Source: Anadara kagoshimensis (Eukaryota > Mollusca > Bivalvia > Arcoida > Arcidae). Taken from it: a stretch of 64,000 nucleotides of DNA. Under the pieces are notes generated by a model. It was given only the letters and a program-made list of their open reading frames with translations, was not told the DNA's origin and searched no databases. A program made the position numbers and the translations under genes. The stretch covers positions 15,869,460-15,933,459 of the forward strand of contig CM037871.1 of assembly GCA_021292105.1 (NCBI GenBank). Reading direction: 5' to 3'. This document shows positions 13,912 to 28,034 of the stretch, piece after piece (within the stretch, counting starts at the first letter, position 1; each line of letters starts with the position of its first letter).

Positions 13912-15747
13912 TATAATAATAATAATCTTTTATTTGAGCCGGGAAGATAATTTTAGATGACAACTGAGTATAAGACTAGAAAATAAACGTAATGAAGGAA
14001 TACCTTAATTTGTACATGGACTGGTATGGCTGCCTTTGATTATATATTAAGTGTAGATATTGTCAAGTGTAATAATTAAAAAAAATGATTAGATAATTAC
14101 GTCATCAGTTTTATAAATTGGACTTTACTAAGGGGCGTACGACTTGACTGTATATGAATACAATTAATGGTGAGTGTTTCTTATTTTGATATCATTGCCT
14201 TTCAATACTTATGCAGCTGAAAATCAAACATGAATAAGTTTTACAGGAACTAATAGGTAAACATTTACACTATTCAACTCCAAAATTGTTCAATGCGTTT
14301 CATGGCTTTGTTATAAGAAATATTAATCTTAATTTTTATGCATTGCGGTGTTTGTTTTAATTGCATGAATACGTAACAAGTTAAGTTAAAATGAACGAAA
14401 CAAGAAAATCCCATGTTAAGATGTCGCGACTGTTATATTAATATAAAATAATGATCATTTTCAATCTGGGGGTTTAATTCTATGAGTTTAAGTTACTTAA
14501 ACTGCTTCTTTTTCAAATTGCTACGGTTATTAACTGGAAGGTAATTTGAATTCAATGATGTATTATCAAACATGCTGCAGGATATATATTATCGACTCTT
14601 CTGGGCTACTCGGTTTCACATACCTGGTGGGAGTTCCCGTGTTCAACCTGATTTACACTTTTTTCAATGATTTAACTGTTTTTTTATAGCGATTTGGTAT
14701 CGCAAAACAATGCCAAGTCTAATTTTTGTATATGACATTTGACAGATATGGATGAAGTTGAAGTCAATTTGACCCTGGTTACATTAATGTAAAATGTTTT
14801 TTCTGTTCAAATTAGCTTAGCCTGACCACACTTGAGTGTGCTTTTTAAGCAATTTGTTTTAAAGAAAACGTTCATCCGGGGTATTTCCGCGTGATATGTG
14901 TTAGTAAATAATTACTAATCGAACATTGAAAAAATATACATCAGTTGCACAACATTTTATTTCCAAGCGATGATAGATAGAAATGTCGAAATTATGAAAG
15001 TTCACAGGGGTAGGACCATTCTTCTGATAATACAGAGACATTTTAGCATTTTGTGTACATGGGACAACGTAATTTGTTTACTTAGGCGTCTCGGAGAATC
15101 GGTTTTATATTGGGATACCTTTCTATGACGGATGGCAATCATTCACTCGCGACTTCAAGATAAGGGCGTCCGTATCGAGCAACTTTGTGACCAAAATAAG
15201 ACGGTGACGCAGTCGCAAAGGAAAAATGATAGTACTCATGTTCGGCCATTGTTTTAAAGAATTATATTGTTTAAAGACAAGTTGTCCCTACGTCGGTTCC
15301 CCATTTATACAGTGGTGATGCCAATGTCGAATAAATTAAGCGTTTGCATTTCGTATATATTAATGGAAGCTAACGTTTCGCCATAACGACGCCAATTCAA
15401 ATTTTGCTACCTTTTGTCGTGAAAGTAACGTCTCATTTCTGGATTGGCCACCATAAAATGTAAATGTGACCCCGATGGAACATTTGTGACACGAGCTAGA
15501 CAGGCACATTTGGCTGAATTGGCCACCATAGAATCGTTAACATTATATCACTAATCTCACAAAAAACCAAAGCGCTCTGGAAATGGCGTAGAACACATCT
15601 ATGTTTTAACGCTATTTTTAAATAGCGAGTGATATTTAAAACAAATAATATTGAAATATTCTGAATAATGAAATAATGAGTTAAGAATAAAAAATCATTA
15701 ACTAACGATCAAAAACGAAATGCCGTTTCTTTTTTATCAGAAAAAAC

Positions 15748-15785
<38 letters not shown>

Positions 15786-17609
15786 CTTTTATTTGAGCCG
15801 GGAAGATAATTTTAGATGACAACTGAGTATAAGACTAGAAAATAAACGTAATGAAGGAATACCTTAATTTGTACATGGACTGGTATGGCTGCCTTTGATT
15901 ATATATTAAGTGTAGATATTGTCAAGTGTAATAATTAAAAAAAAAATGATTAGATAATTACGTCATCAGTTTTATAATTGGACTTACTAGGGCGTACGAC
16001 TTGACTGTATATGAATACAATTAATGGTGAGTGTTTCTTATTTTGATATCATTGCCTTTCAATACTTATGCAGCTGAAAATCAAACATGAATAAGTTTTA
16101 CAGGAACTAATAGGTAAACATTTACACTATTCAACTCCAAAATTGTTCAATGCGTTTCATGGCTTTGTTATAAGAAATATTAATCTTAATTTTCATGCAT
16201 TGCGGTGTTTGTTTTAATTGCATGAATACGTAACAAGTTAAGTTAAAATGAACGAAACAAGAACAATCCCATGTTAAGATGATTGTCGCGACTGTTATAT
16301 TAATATAAAATAATGATCATTTTCAATCTGGGGGTTTAATTCTATGAGTTTAAGTTACTTAAACTGCTTCTTTTTCAAATTGCTACGGTTATTAACTGGA
16401 AGGTAATTTGAATTCAATGATGTATTATCAAACATGCTGCAGGATATATATTATCGACTCTTCTGGGCTACTCGGTTTCACATACCTGGTGGGAGTTCCC
16501 GTGTTCAACCTGATTTACACTTTTTCAATGATTTAACTGTTTTTTTGATAGCGATTTGGTATCGCAAAACAATGCCAAGTCTAATTTTTGTATATGACAT
16601 TTGACAGATATGAATGAAGTTGAAGTCATATTGACCCTGGTTACATTAATGCAAAATATTTTTTCTGTTCAAATTAGCTTAGCCTGGCCACACTTGAGTG
16701 TGCTTTTTAAGCAATTTGTTTTAAAGAAAACGTTCATCCGGGGTATTTCCGCGTGATATGTGTTAGTAAATAATTACTAATCGAACATTGAAAAAATATA
16801 CATCAGTTGCACAACATTTTATTTCCAAGCGATGATAGATAGAAATGTCGAAATTCTGAAAGTTCACATGGGTAGGACCATTCTTCTGATAATACAGAGA
16901 CATTTTAGCATTTTGTGCACATGGGACAACGTAATTTGTTTACTTAGGCGTCTCGGAGAATCGGTTTTATATTGGAATACCTTTCTATGACGGATGGCAA
17001 TCATTCACTCGCGACTTCAAGATAAGGGCGTCCGTATCGAGCAACTTTGTGACCAAAATTAGACGGTGACGCAGTCGCAAAGGAAAACTGATAGTACTCA
17101 TGTTCGGCCATTGTTTTAAAGAATTATATTGTTTAAAGACAAGTTGTCCCTACGTCGGTTCCCCATTTATACAGTGGTGATGCCAATGTCGAATAAATTA
17201 GCCGTTTGCACGTATATATTAATGGAAGCTAACGTTTCGCCATAACGACGCCAATTAAAATTTTGCTACCTTTTGTCGTGAAAGTAACGTCTCATTTCTG
17301 GATTGGCCACCATAAAATGTAAATGTGACCCCGATGGAACATTTGTGACACGAGCTAGACAGGCACATTTGGCTGAATTGGCCACCATAGAATCGTTAAC
17401 ATTATATCACTAATCTCACAAAAAACCAAAGCGCTCTGGAAATGGCGTAGAACACATCTATGTTTAACGCTATTTTTAAATAGCGAGTGATATTTTAAAA
17501 CAAATAATATTGAAATATTCTGAATAATGAAATAATGAGTTAAGAATAAAAAATCATTTAACTAACGATCAAAACGAAATGCCGTTTCTTTTTTATCAGA
17601 AAAAACATA

Positions 17610-17651
<42 letters not shown>

Positions 17652-18054
17652 TTAATAATCTTTTATTTGAGCCGGGAAGATAATTTTAGATGACAACTGA
17701 GTATAAGACTAGAAAATAAACGTAATGAAGGAATACCTTAATTTGTACATGGACTGGTATGGCTGCCTTTGATTATATATTAAGTGTAGATATTGTCAAG
17801 TGTAATAATTAAAAAAAAATGATTAGATAATTACGTCATCAGTTTTATAAATTGGACTTTACTAAGGGGCGTACGACTTGACTGTATATGAATACAATTA
17901 ATGGTGAGTGTTTCTTATTTTGATATCATTGCCTTTCAATACTTATGCAGCTGAAAATCAAACATGAATAAGTTTTACAGGAACTAATAGGTAAACATTT
18001 ACACTATTCAACTCCAAAATTGTTCAATGCGTTTCATGGCTTTGTTATAAGAAA
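8691..18054 (+). repeat. Array units 4-8, homogeneous short form (1,881, 1,875, 1,874, 1,858 and 1,876 bp)
   Basis: These five units are near-identical. All share one deletion junction, aggcacatttggctgaattggcc when read in pieces at about 9867, 11754, 13630, 15505 and 17364, which fuses half A to half B of the long form. The differences between copies are mostly (AAT)n length (10116, 11997, 13873, 15748, 17608) and small indels. The ATG-initiated 62-65 codon ORF after ttgaattca is open only in some copies (8910, 10801, 12675). Confidence 0.92.
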
Positions 18055-19469
18055 TATTAATCTTAATTTTCATGCATTGCAGTGTTTGTTTTAATTGCAT
18101 GAATACGTAACAAGTTAAGTTAAAATGAACGAAACAAGAACAATCCCATGTTAAGATGATTGTCGCGACTGTTATATTAATATAAAATAATGATCATTTT
18201 CAATCTGGGGGTTTAATTCTATGAGTTTAAGTTACTTAAACTGCTTCTTTTTCAAATTGCTACGGTTATTAACTGGAAGGTAATTTGAATTCAATGATGT
18301 ATTATCAAACATGCTGCAGGATATATATTATCGACTCTTCTGGGCTACTCGGTTTCACATACCTGGTGGGAGTTCCCGTGTTCAACCTGATTTACACTTT
18401 TCAATGATTTAACTGTTTTTTGATAGCGATTTGGTATCGCAAAACAATGCCAAGTCTAATTTTTGTATATGACATTTGACAGATATGATGAAGTTGAAGT
18501 CAATTGACCCTGGTTACATTAATGTAAAATGTTTTTTCTGTTCAAATTAGCTTAGCCTGACCACACTTGAGTGTGCTTTTTAAGCAATTTGTTTTAAAGA
18601 ACGTTCATCCGGGGTATTTCCGCGTGATATGTGTTAGTAAATAATTACTAATCGAACATTGAAAAAATATACATCAGTTGCACAACATTTTATTTCCAAG
18701 CGATGATAGATAGAAATGTCGAAATCTGAAAGTTCACAGGGGTAGGACCATTCTTCTGATAATACAGAGACATTTTAGCATTTTGTGTACATGGGACAAC
18801 GTAATTTGTTTACTTAGGCGTCTCGGAGATCGGTTTTTATATGGATACCTTTCTATGACGGATGGCAATCATTCACTCGCGACTTCAAGATAAGGGCGTC
18901 CGTATCGAGCAACTTTGGACCAAAATTAGACGGTGACGCAGTCGCAAAGGAAAACTGATAGTACTCATGTTCGGCCATTGTTTTAAAGAATTGTATTGTT
19001 TAAAGACAAGTTGTCCCTACGTCGGTTCCCATTTATACAGTGGTGATGCCAATGTCGAATAAATTAGCCGTTTGCACGTATATATTAATGGAAGCTAACG
19101 TTTCGCCATAACGACGCCAATTCAAATTTTGCTACTTTTGTCGTGAAGTAACGTCTCATTTTCTGGATTGGCCACCATAAAATGTAAATGTGACCCCGAT
19201 GGAACATTTGTGACACGAGCTAGACAGGCACATTTGGCTGAATTGGCCACCATAGAATCGTTAACATTATATCACTAATCTCACAAAAACCAAAGCGCTC
19301 TGGAAATGGCGTAGAACACATCTATGTTTTAACGCTATTTTAAATAGCGAGTGATATTTAAAACAAATAATATTGAATATTCTGAATAATGAAATAATGA
19401 GTTAAGAATAAAAAATCATTTAACTAACGATCAAAAACGAAATGCCGTTTCTTTTTTATCAGAAAAAAC

Positions 19470-19507
<38 letters not shown>

Positions 19508-19945
19508 CTTTTATTTGAGCCGGGAAGATAATTTTAGATGACAACTGAGTATAAGACTAGAAAATAAACGTAATGAAGGAATACCTTAATTTGTACATGG
19601 ACTGGTATGGCTGCCTTTGATTATATATTAAGTGTAGATATTGTCAAGTGTAATAATTTAAAAAAAATGATTAGATAATTACGTCATAAGTTTTATAAAT
19701 TGGACTTTACTAAGGGGCGTACGACTTGACTGTATATGAATACAATTAATGGTGAGTGTTTCTTATTTTGATATCATTGCCTTTCAATACTTATGCAGCT
19801 GAAAATCAAATATGAATAAGTTTTACAGGAACTAATAGGTAAACATTTACACTATTCAATACGTTTTACAGGAACTAATAGATAAACATTTACACTATTC
19901 AACTCCAAAATTGTTCAATGCGTTTCATGGCTTTGTTATAAGAAA
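18055..19945 (+). repeat. Array unit 9, short form with 43-bp internal duplication
   Basis: The segment starting ttttacaggaactaatag occurs twice, at 19821 and 19864, in this unit. Unit 11 carries the same duplication; unit 10 between them does not. The unit also has many one-base deletions relative to its neighbours between 18400 and 19400. Confidence 0.9.
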
Positions 19946-21380
19946 TATTAATCTTAATTTTCATGCATTGCGGTGTTTGTTTTTAATTGCATGAATACGT
20001 AACAGGTTAAGTTAAAATGAACGAAACAAGAACAATCCCATGTTAAGATGATTGTCGCGACTGTTATATTAATATAAAATAATGATCATTTTCAATCTGG
20101 GGGTTTAATTCTATGAGTTTAAGTTACTTAAACTGCTTCTTTTTCAAATTGCTATGGTTATTAACTGGAAGATAATTTGAATTCAATGATGTATTATCAA
20201 ACATGCTGCAGGATATATTATCGACTCTTCTGGGCTACTCGGTTTCACATACCTGGTGGGAGTTCCCGTGTTCAACCTGATTTACACTTTTTTCAATGAT
20301 TTAACTGTTTTTTTGATAGCGATTTGGTATCGCAAAACAATGCCAAGTCTAATTTTTGCATATGACATTTGACAGATATGGATGAAGTTGAAGTCAATTT
20401 GACCCTGGTTACATTAATGTAAAATGTTTTTTTGTTCAAATTAGCTTAGCCTGACCACACTTGAGTGTGCTTTTTAAGCAATTTGTTTTAAAGAAAACGT
20501 TCATCCGGGGTATTTCCGCGTGATATGTGTTAGTAAATAATTACTAATCGAACATTGAAAAAATATACATCAGTTGCACAACATTTTATTTCCAAGCGAT
20601 GATAGATAGAAATGTCGAAATTATGAAAGTTCACAGGGGTAGGACCATTCTTCTGATAATACAGAGACATTTTAGCATTTTGTGTACATGGGACAACGTA
20701 ATTTGTTTACTTAGGCGTCTCGGAGAATCGGTTTTATATTGGGATACCTTTCTATGACGGATGGCAATCATTCACTTGCGACTTCAAGATAAGGGCGTCC
20801 GTATCGAGCAACTTTGTGACCAAAATTAGACGGTGACGCAGTCGCAAAGGAAAACTGATAGTACTCATGTTCGGCCATTGTTTTAAAGAATTATATTGTT
20901 TAAAGACAAGTTGTCCCTACGTCGGTTCCCCATTTATACAGTGGTGATGCCAATGTCGAATAAATTAGCTGTTTGCACGTATATATTAATGGAAGCTAAC
21001 GTTTCGCCATAGCGACGCCAATTCAAATTTTGCTACCTTTTGTCGTGAAAGTAACGTCTCATTTCTGGATTAGCCACCATAAAATGTAAATGTGACCGCG
21101 ATGGAACATTTGTGACTCGAGCTAGACAGGCACATTTGGCTGAATTGGCCACCATAGAATCGTTAACATTATATCACTAATCTCACAAAAAACCAAAGCG
21201 CTCTGGAAATGGCGTAGAACACATCTATGTTTTAACGCTATTTTTAAATAGCGAGTGATATTTAAAACAAATAATATTGAAATATTCTGAATAATGAAAT
21301 AATGAGTTAAGAATAAAAAATCATTTAACTAACGATCAAAAACGAAATGCCGTTTCTTTTTTATCAGAAAAAACATAATA

Positions 21381-21424
<44 letters not shown>

Positions 21425-21823
21425 GTAATCTTTTATTTGAGCGGGGAAGATAATTTTAGATGACAACTGAGTATAAGACTAGAAAATAAACGTAATGAAG
21501 GAATACCTTAATTTGTACATGGACTGGTATGGCTGCCTTTGATTATATATTAAGTGTAGATATTGTCAAGTGTAATAATTTAAAAAAATGATTAGATAAT
21601 TACGTCATAAGTTTTATAAATTGGACTTTACTAAGAGGCGTACGACTTGACTGTATATGAATACAATTAATGGTGAGTGTTTCTTATTTTGATATCATTG
21701 CCTTTCAATACTTATGCAGCTGAAAATCAAACATGAATAAGTTTTACAGGAACTAATAGATAAACATTTACACTATTCAACTCCAAAATTGTTAAATGCG
21801 TTTCATGGCTTTGTTATAAGAAA
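19946..21823 (+). repeat. Array unit 10, short form
   Basis: Standard short-form unit without the 43-bp duplication. It shares cgtcataag with units 9 and 11 (units 4-8 have cgtcatcag), placing it in the same right-hand subfamily. Confidence 0.9.
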
Positions 21824-23252
21824 TATTAATCTTAATTTTCATGCATTGCGGTGTTTGTTTTAATTGCATGAATACGTAACAAGTTAAGTTAAAATGAACG
21901 AAACAAGAACAATCCCATGTTAAGATGATTGTCGCGACTGTTATATTAATATAAAATAATGATCATTTTCAATCTGGGGGTTTAATTCTATGAGTTTAAG
22001 TTACTTAAACTGCTTCTTTTTCAAATTGCTATGGTTATTAACTGGAAGATAATTTGAATTCAATGATGTATTATCAAACATGCTGCAGGATATATATTAT
22101 CGACTCTTCTGGGCTACTCGGTTTAACATACCTGGTGGGAGTTCCCGTGTTCAACCTGATTTACACTTTTTTCAATGATTTAACTGTTTTTTTGATAGCG
22201 ATTTGGTATCGCAAAACAATGCCAAGTCTAATTTTTGTATATGACATTTGACAGATATGGATGAAGTTGAAGTCAATTTGACCCTGGTTACATTAATGTA
22301 AAATGTTTTTTTGTTCAAATTAGCTTAGCCTGACCACACTTGAGTGTGCTTTTTAAGCAATTTGTTTTAAAGAAAACGTTCATCCGGGGTATTTCCGCGT
22401 GATATGTGTTAGTAAATAATTACTAATCGAACATTGAAAAAATATACATCGGTTGCACAACATTTTATTTCCAAGCGATGATAGATAGAAATGTCGAAAT
22501 TATGAAAGTTCACAGGGGTAGGACCATTCTTCTGATAATACAGAGACATTTTAGCATTTTGTGTACATGGGACAACGTAATTTGTTTACTTAGGCGTCTC
22601 GGAAAATCGGTTTTATATTGGGATACCTTTCTATGACGGATGGCAATCATTCACTCGCGACTTCAAGATAAGGGCGTCCGTATCGAGCAACTTTGTGACC
22701 AAAATTAGACGGTGACGCAGTCGCAAAGGAAAACTGATAGTACTCATGTTCGGCCATTGTTTTAAAGAATTATATTGTTTAAAGACAAATTGTCCCTACG
22801 TCGGTTCCCTATTTATACAGTGGTGATGCCAATGTCGAATAAATTAGTTGTTTGCACGTATATATTAATGGAAGCTAACGTTTCGCCATAACGACGCCAA
22901 TTCAAATTTTGCTACCTTTTGTCGTGAAAGTAACGTCTCATTTCTGGATTGGCCACCATAAAATGTAAATGTGACCCCGATGGAACATTTGTGACACGAG
23001 CTAGACAGGCACATTTGGCTGAATTGGCCACCATAGAATCGTTAACATTATATCACTAATCTCACAAAAAACCAAAGCGCTCTGGAAATGGCGTAGAACA
23101 CATCTATGTTTTAACGCTATTTTTAAATAGCGAGTGATATTTAAAACAAATAATATTGAAATATTCTGAATAATGAAATAATGAGTTAAGAAAAAAAATC
23201 ATTTAACTAACGATCAAAAACGAAATGCCGTTTCTTTTTTATCAGAAAAAAC

Positions 23253-23296
<44 letters not shown>

Positions 23297-23734
23297 CTTT
23301 TATTTGAGCCGGGAAGATAATTTTAGATGACAACTGAGTATAAGACTAGAAAATAAACGTAATGAAGGAATACCTTAATTTGTACATGGACTGGTATGGC
23401 TGCCTTTGATTATATATTAAGTGTAGATATTGTCAAGTGTAATAATTTAAAAAAAATGATTAGATAATTACGTCATAAGTTTTATAAATTGGACTTTACT
23501 AAGGGGCGTACGACTTGACTGTATATGAATACAATTAATGGTGAGTGTTTCTTATTTTGATATCATTGCCTTTCAATACTTATGCAGCTGAAAATCAAAT
23601 ATGAATAAGTTTTACAGGAACTAATAGGTAAACATTTACACTATTCAATACGTTTTACAGGAACTAATAGATAAACATTTACACTATTCAACTCCAAAAT
23701 TGTTCAATGCGTTTCATGGCTTTGTTATAAGAAA
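21824..23734 (+). repeat. Array unit 11, short form with 43-bp internal duplication
   Basis: It has the same 43-bp duplication (23610 and 23653) and the same variants as unit 9 (tcaaatatgaataag, aacaggttaag). It is the longest short-form unit at 1,911 bp. Confidence 0.9.
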
Positions 23735-25164
23735 TATTAATCTTAATTTTCATGCATTGCGGTGTTTGTTTTAATTGCATGAATACGTAACAGGTTAAGT
23801 TAAAATGAACGAAACAAGAACAATCCCATGTTAAGATGATTGTCGCGACTGTTATATTAATATAAAATAATGATCATTTTCAATCTGGGGGTTTAATTCT
23901 ATGAGTTTAAGTTACTTAAACTGCTTCTTTTTCAAATTGCTATGGTTATTAACTGGAAGATAATTTGAATTCAATGATGTATTATCAAACATGCTGCAGG
24001 ATATATATTATCGACTGTTCTGGGCTACTCGGTTTCACATACCTGGTGGGAGTTCCCGTGTTCAACCTGATTTACACTTTTTTCAATGATTTAACTGTTT
24101 TTTGATAGCGATTTGGTATCGCAAAACAATGCCAAGTCTAATTTTTGTATATGACATTTGACAGATATGGATGAAGTTGAAGTCAATTTGACCCTGGTTA
24201 CATTAATGTAAAATGTTTTTTGTGTTCAAATAAGCTTAGCCTGACCACACTTGAGTGTGCTTTTTACGCAATTTGTTTTAAAGAAAACGTTCATCCGGGG
24301 TATTTCCGCGTAATATGTGTTAGTAAATAATTACTGATCGAACATTGAAAAAATATACATCAGTTGCACAACATTTTATTTCCAAGCGATGATAGATAGA
24401 AATGTCGAAATTATGAAAGTTCACAGGGGTAGGACCATTCTTCTGATAATACAGAGACATTTTAGCATTTTGTGTACATGGGACAACGTAATTTGTTTAC
24501 TTAGGCGTCTCGGAGAATCGGTTTTATATTGGGATACCTTTCTATGACGGATGGCAATCATTCACTCGCGACTTCAAGATAAGGGCGTCCGTATCGAGCA
24601 ACTTTGTGACCAAAATTAGACGGTGACGCAGTCGCAAAGGAAAACTGATAGTACTCATGTTCGGCCATTGTTTTAAAGAATTATATTGTTTAAAGACAAG
24701 TTGTGCCTACGTCGGATCCCCCTTTATACAGTGGTGATGCCAATGTCGAATAAATTAGCTGTTTGCACGTATATATTAATGTAAGCTAACGTTTCGCCAT
24801 AACGACGCCAATTCAAATTTTGCTACCTTTTGTCGTGAAAGTAACGTCTCATTTCTGGATTGGCCACCATAAAATGTAAATGTGACCCCGATGGAACATT
24901 TGTGACACGAGCTAGACAGGCACATTTGGCTGAATTGGCCACCATAGAATCGTTAACATTATATCACTAATCTCACAAAAAACCAAAGCGCTCTGGAAAT
25001 GGCGTAGAACACATCTATGTTTTAACGCTATTTTTAAATAGCGAGTGATATTTAAAACAAATAATATTGAAATATTCTGAATAATGAAATAATGAGTTAA
25101 GAATAAAAAATCATTTAACTAACGATCAAAAACGAAATGCCGTTTCTTTTTTATCAGAAAAAAC

Positions 25165-25214
<50 letters not shown>

Positions 25215-25608
25215 CTTTTATTTGAGCCGGGAAGATAATTTTAGATAACAACTGAGTATAAGACTAGAAAATACACGTAATGAAGGAATACCTGAATTTG
25301 TACATGGACTGGTATGGCTGCCTTTGATTATATATTAAGTGTAGATATTGTCAAGTGTAATAATTAAAAAAAAATGATTAGATAATTACGTCATAAGTTT
25401 CATAAATTGGACTTTACTAAGGGGCGTACGACTTGACTGTATATGAATTCAATTAATGGTGAGTGTTTCTTATTTTGATATCATTGCCTTTCAATACTTA
25501 TGCAGCTGAAAATCAAACATGAATAAGTTTTACAGGAACTAATAGGTAAACATTTACACTATTCAACTCCAAAATTGTTCAATGCGTTTCATGGCTTTGT
25601 TATAAAAT
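23735..25608 (+). repeat. Array unit 12, short form
   Basis: Short-form unit with the (AAT)n tract at about 25168-25215. It lacks the 43-bp duplication. Confidence 0.9.
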
Positions 25609-26150
25609 ATTAATCTTAATTTTTCATGCATTGCGGTGTTTGTTTTAATTGCATGAATACGTAACAAGTTAAGTTAAAATGAACGAAACAAGAACAATCC
25701 CATGTTAAGATGATTGTCGCGACTGTTATATTAATATAAAATAATGATCATTTTCAATCTGGGGGTTTAATTCTATGAGTTTAAGTTACTTAAACTGCTT
25801 CTTTTTCAAATTGCTACGGTTATTAACTGGAAGATAATTTGAATTCAATGATGTATTATCAAACATGCTGCAGGATATATATTATATTACTCTTCTGGGC
25901 TACTCAGTTTCACATACCTGGTGGGAGTTCCCGTGTTCAACCTGATTTACACTTTTTCAATGATTTATCTGTTTTTGATCGCGATTTAGTATTGCAAAAC
26001 AATGCCAAGTCTAATTTTTGTATATGACATTTGACAGATATGGATGAAGTTGAAGTCAAGTTGACCCTAGTTACATTAGTGTAATATGTTTTTCTGTAAC
26101 AATTAGATTAACCTGATTACACTTAAGTGTGCTTTCTAAGCAATTTTTTA
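25609..26150 (+). repeat. Array unit 13, truncated right end of the array
   Basis: The unit is cut after the palindrome, which is degenerate here (attacacttaagtgtgc near 26115), and ends in an A-run at about 26140-26160. It is more diverged than units 4-12, as expected for an array edge that escapes homogenisation. Confidence 0.85.
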
Positions 26151-26510
26151 AAAAAAAAAACCTTGAATGAAAAGTTAAAAGATTGCAATTTGGTACATTA
26201 GTTTAAACCCGGGAATTTTCACCAGGTAAGTGTATCTACGTACAGCAGAAAGGTAAAAGGTTGCTGCGGGATATTTAGATAAAATTTATTATTAATAAGG
26301 CAGTTTTATTACTATATATATGAAAGTTATTGGTTAATAGGTGTTTTTTTAAATAGAATATCAGCTAAAAATTATTTACCAGGTGAGCGTATCGAGGTTT
26401 TTGGACCTCGTTAATAGCATAGAATTGTTTTTTTTCTAATGAGATCATTTTTTCTTTTAGGTATCAAAATAAAATAGGAATTTGAAGAATGAAAACAACG
26501 AGGTATATAA

Positions 26511-26549
<39 letters not shown>

Positions 26550-26573
26550 GGGGGTAAGTATTTAAATTAACCA
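26151..26573. other. Spacer between array and Harbinger element
   Basis: AT-rich sequence without a recognisable gene. It contains a (ATT)n microsatellite at about 26511-26550. Confidence 0.6.
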
Positions 26574-28034
26574 GGAGCCGGTTGCATTAAATTCAACGAC
26601 TCGTTAAATTTAACGACTAATCACCTTTTGCTCAAAACGTGGTTAGTTTTTACGACTCGTTAAAATCTCTAGATTTTAATTGACCTTTGTACTATGATTA
26701 AAAATTTAATCAATGATTTAAAGTAATTCAAAATGACTGCCTATCTAAGATAATCATTGACCAACAATCAACAAAACAGCAAACCAAGTGAATTCCACAA
26801 GAACACACTCATTTTAACGGATATCTAACATAGAAGATACAGGTTTGGAAAGGAGGACATTGCCTTAATAAAAAAAAAATGTCAGGGAGGATGTTGAAAA
26901 GGATACAGAAAGAAAAAGCAAAGCATTGACAGTAAAGGAACAAGTTTTGTTTGCTCTTCGGTTTTATACCAGTGGAAGGTTCCTCCAAGTTATTGGAGAC
27001 ACCATGGGTAAGTCAAAACAAATCAATATATAGCAGAGTCAATAAATTATATCACCCCTATCCCATAAATATGACAAGCATTGACAAACTACATATGGCT
27101 ACATGATATAATTGACAAACTGAATTTGTTTCAGAATTGTAAAATTCATATAGCTGTACATTAACTTGTAAACATTTTACTGATAAATTATGTCAGATAC
27201 TCATTTTTTAGATACAAAATAGTTATTGCACGCCCCACTTTTTAAATGCAAATAAATCTGATAATGTTTTACATCCTCAATTAAATAAACTTGAACTTTA
27301 GGTTTTGATAAAAGCACAGTCTTGAAGGCAGTGAGAAATGTTACAGATACATTTGTACAGAATAGTGCATTAAACCTGAAATGGCCAGAGAGAGAGAGAC
27401 AGCATGTTGTTGGTGCAATTGATGGTACTCATGTGAGAATAATTGCACCATCCATTGATGAATCATCCTTTTTAAACAGGAAAGGGTGCCACTGTATCAT
27501 TGTCCAAGCTGTATGTAATCACACAGGTATGTCTCAGTCTTTTTTGTTGATGTTGTCTTGACGTTGACCTTTCCTAAGATATGACTAAAAAGTGTAACTA
27601 ATGTGGGTACTTGTTCTCTCTTGTAGAATAGGTGTACCTAACACATTTTATTTACTTAATACTATCACTCACAACATTAATATTTACTAGTCATTATGTA
27701 TTAAGCAGTTGGAATGTTACAAACATGGTAATCTTGAGCTTATAATTGCATCTTTATGGATATTCTGTACACTCCAACAATATAAACGTTAGATTTTGAA
27801 TTCATATAAACTCATTACAAGGAAACGAATTTGATTTTGATAAATTTAAAAACCCCTTTTCTTTTTTTACAGGAAAATTTACAAACATCAATGCCGTGTG
27901 GACATGGCCTTCGCATGACGCTTATATTTTCCTGTCATCACAGGTAAAATCTATTACAAATCCCCATATATTTGAAAACATACCAATCCATGTCCAAACC
28001 ACAATGCTAAAGCAAAATTAACACTTGGCAAATT

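Larger units (their letters stand above)
1..26150 (+). repeat. Megasatellite-like tandem array, at least 13 units
   Basis: Using the landmark attaatcttaatt as unit start, units begin near 1, 1285, 3751, 8691, 10572, 12447, 14321, 16179, 18055, 19946, 21824, 23735 and 25609. Each typical unit contains, in order, a segment resembling Penelope-element 3' tails, a short palindrome (cacacttgagtgtg), a block ending in gctaacgttgcg or gctaacgtttcg, and an (AAT)n microsatellite of variable length. No unit carries an ORF above about 70 codons and the short ones are not conserved between copies, so the array looks noncoding. The window opens inside the array, so its true length is unknown. On the right it stops at an A-run near 26145. 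Confidence 0.95.

Noticed and set aside
8910..26027. Repeated 62-65 codon ORFs (start MNSMMYYQTCCRIYI) in array units
   Set aside because: Open in only some copies, with the frame changed by small indels at the poly-T tract in others. They have no homology and no splice or RBS context; they are a by-product of the tandem repeat.
1..26150. Regularly spaced repeats as a CRISPR-like array
   Set aside because: The period is 1.9-2.6 kb and the whole unit is repeated, with no unique spacers. The genome is eukaryotic.
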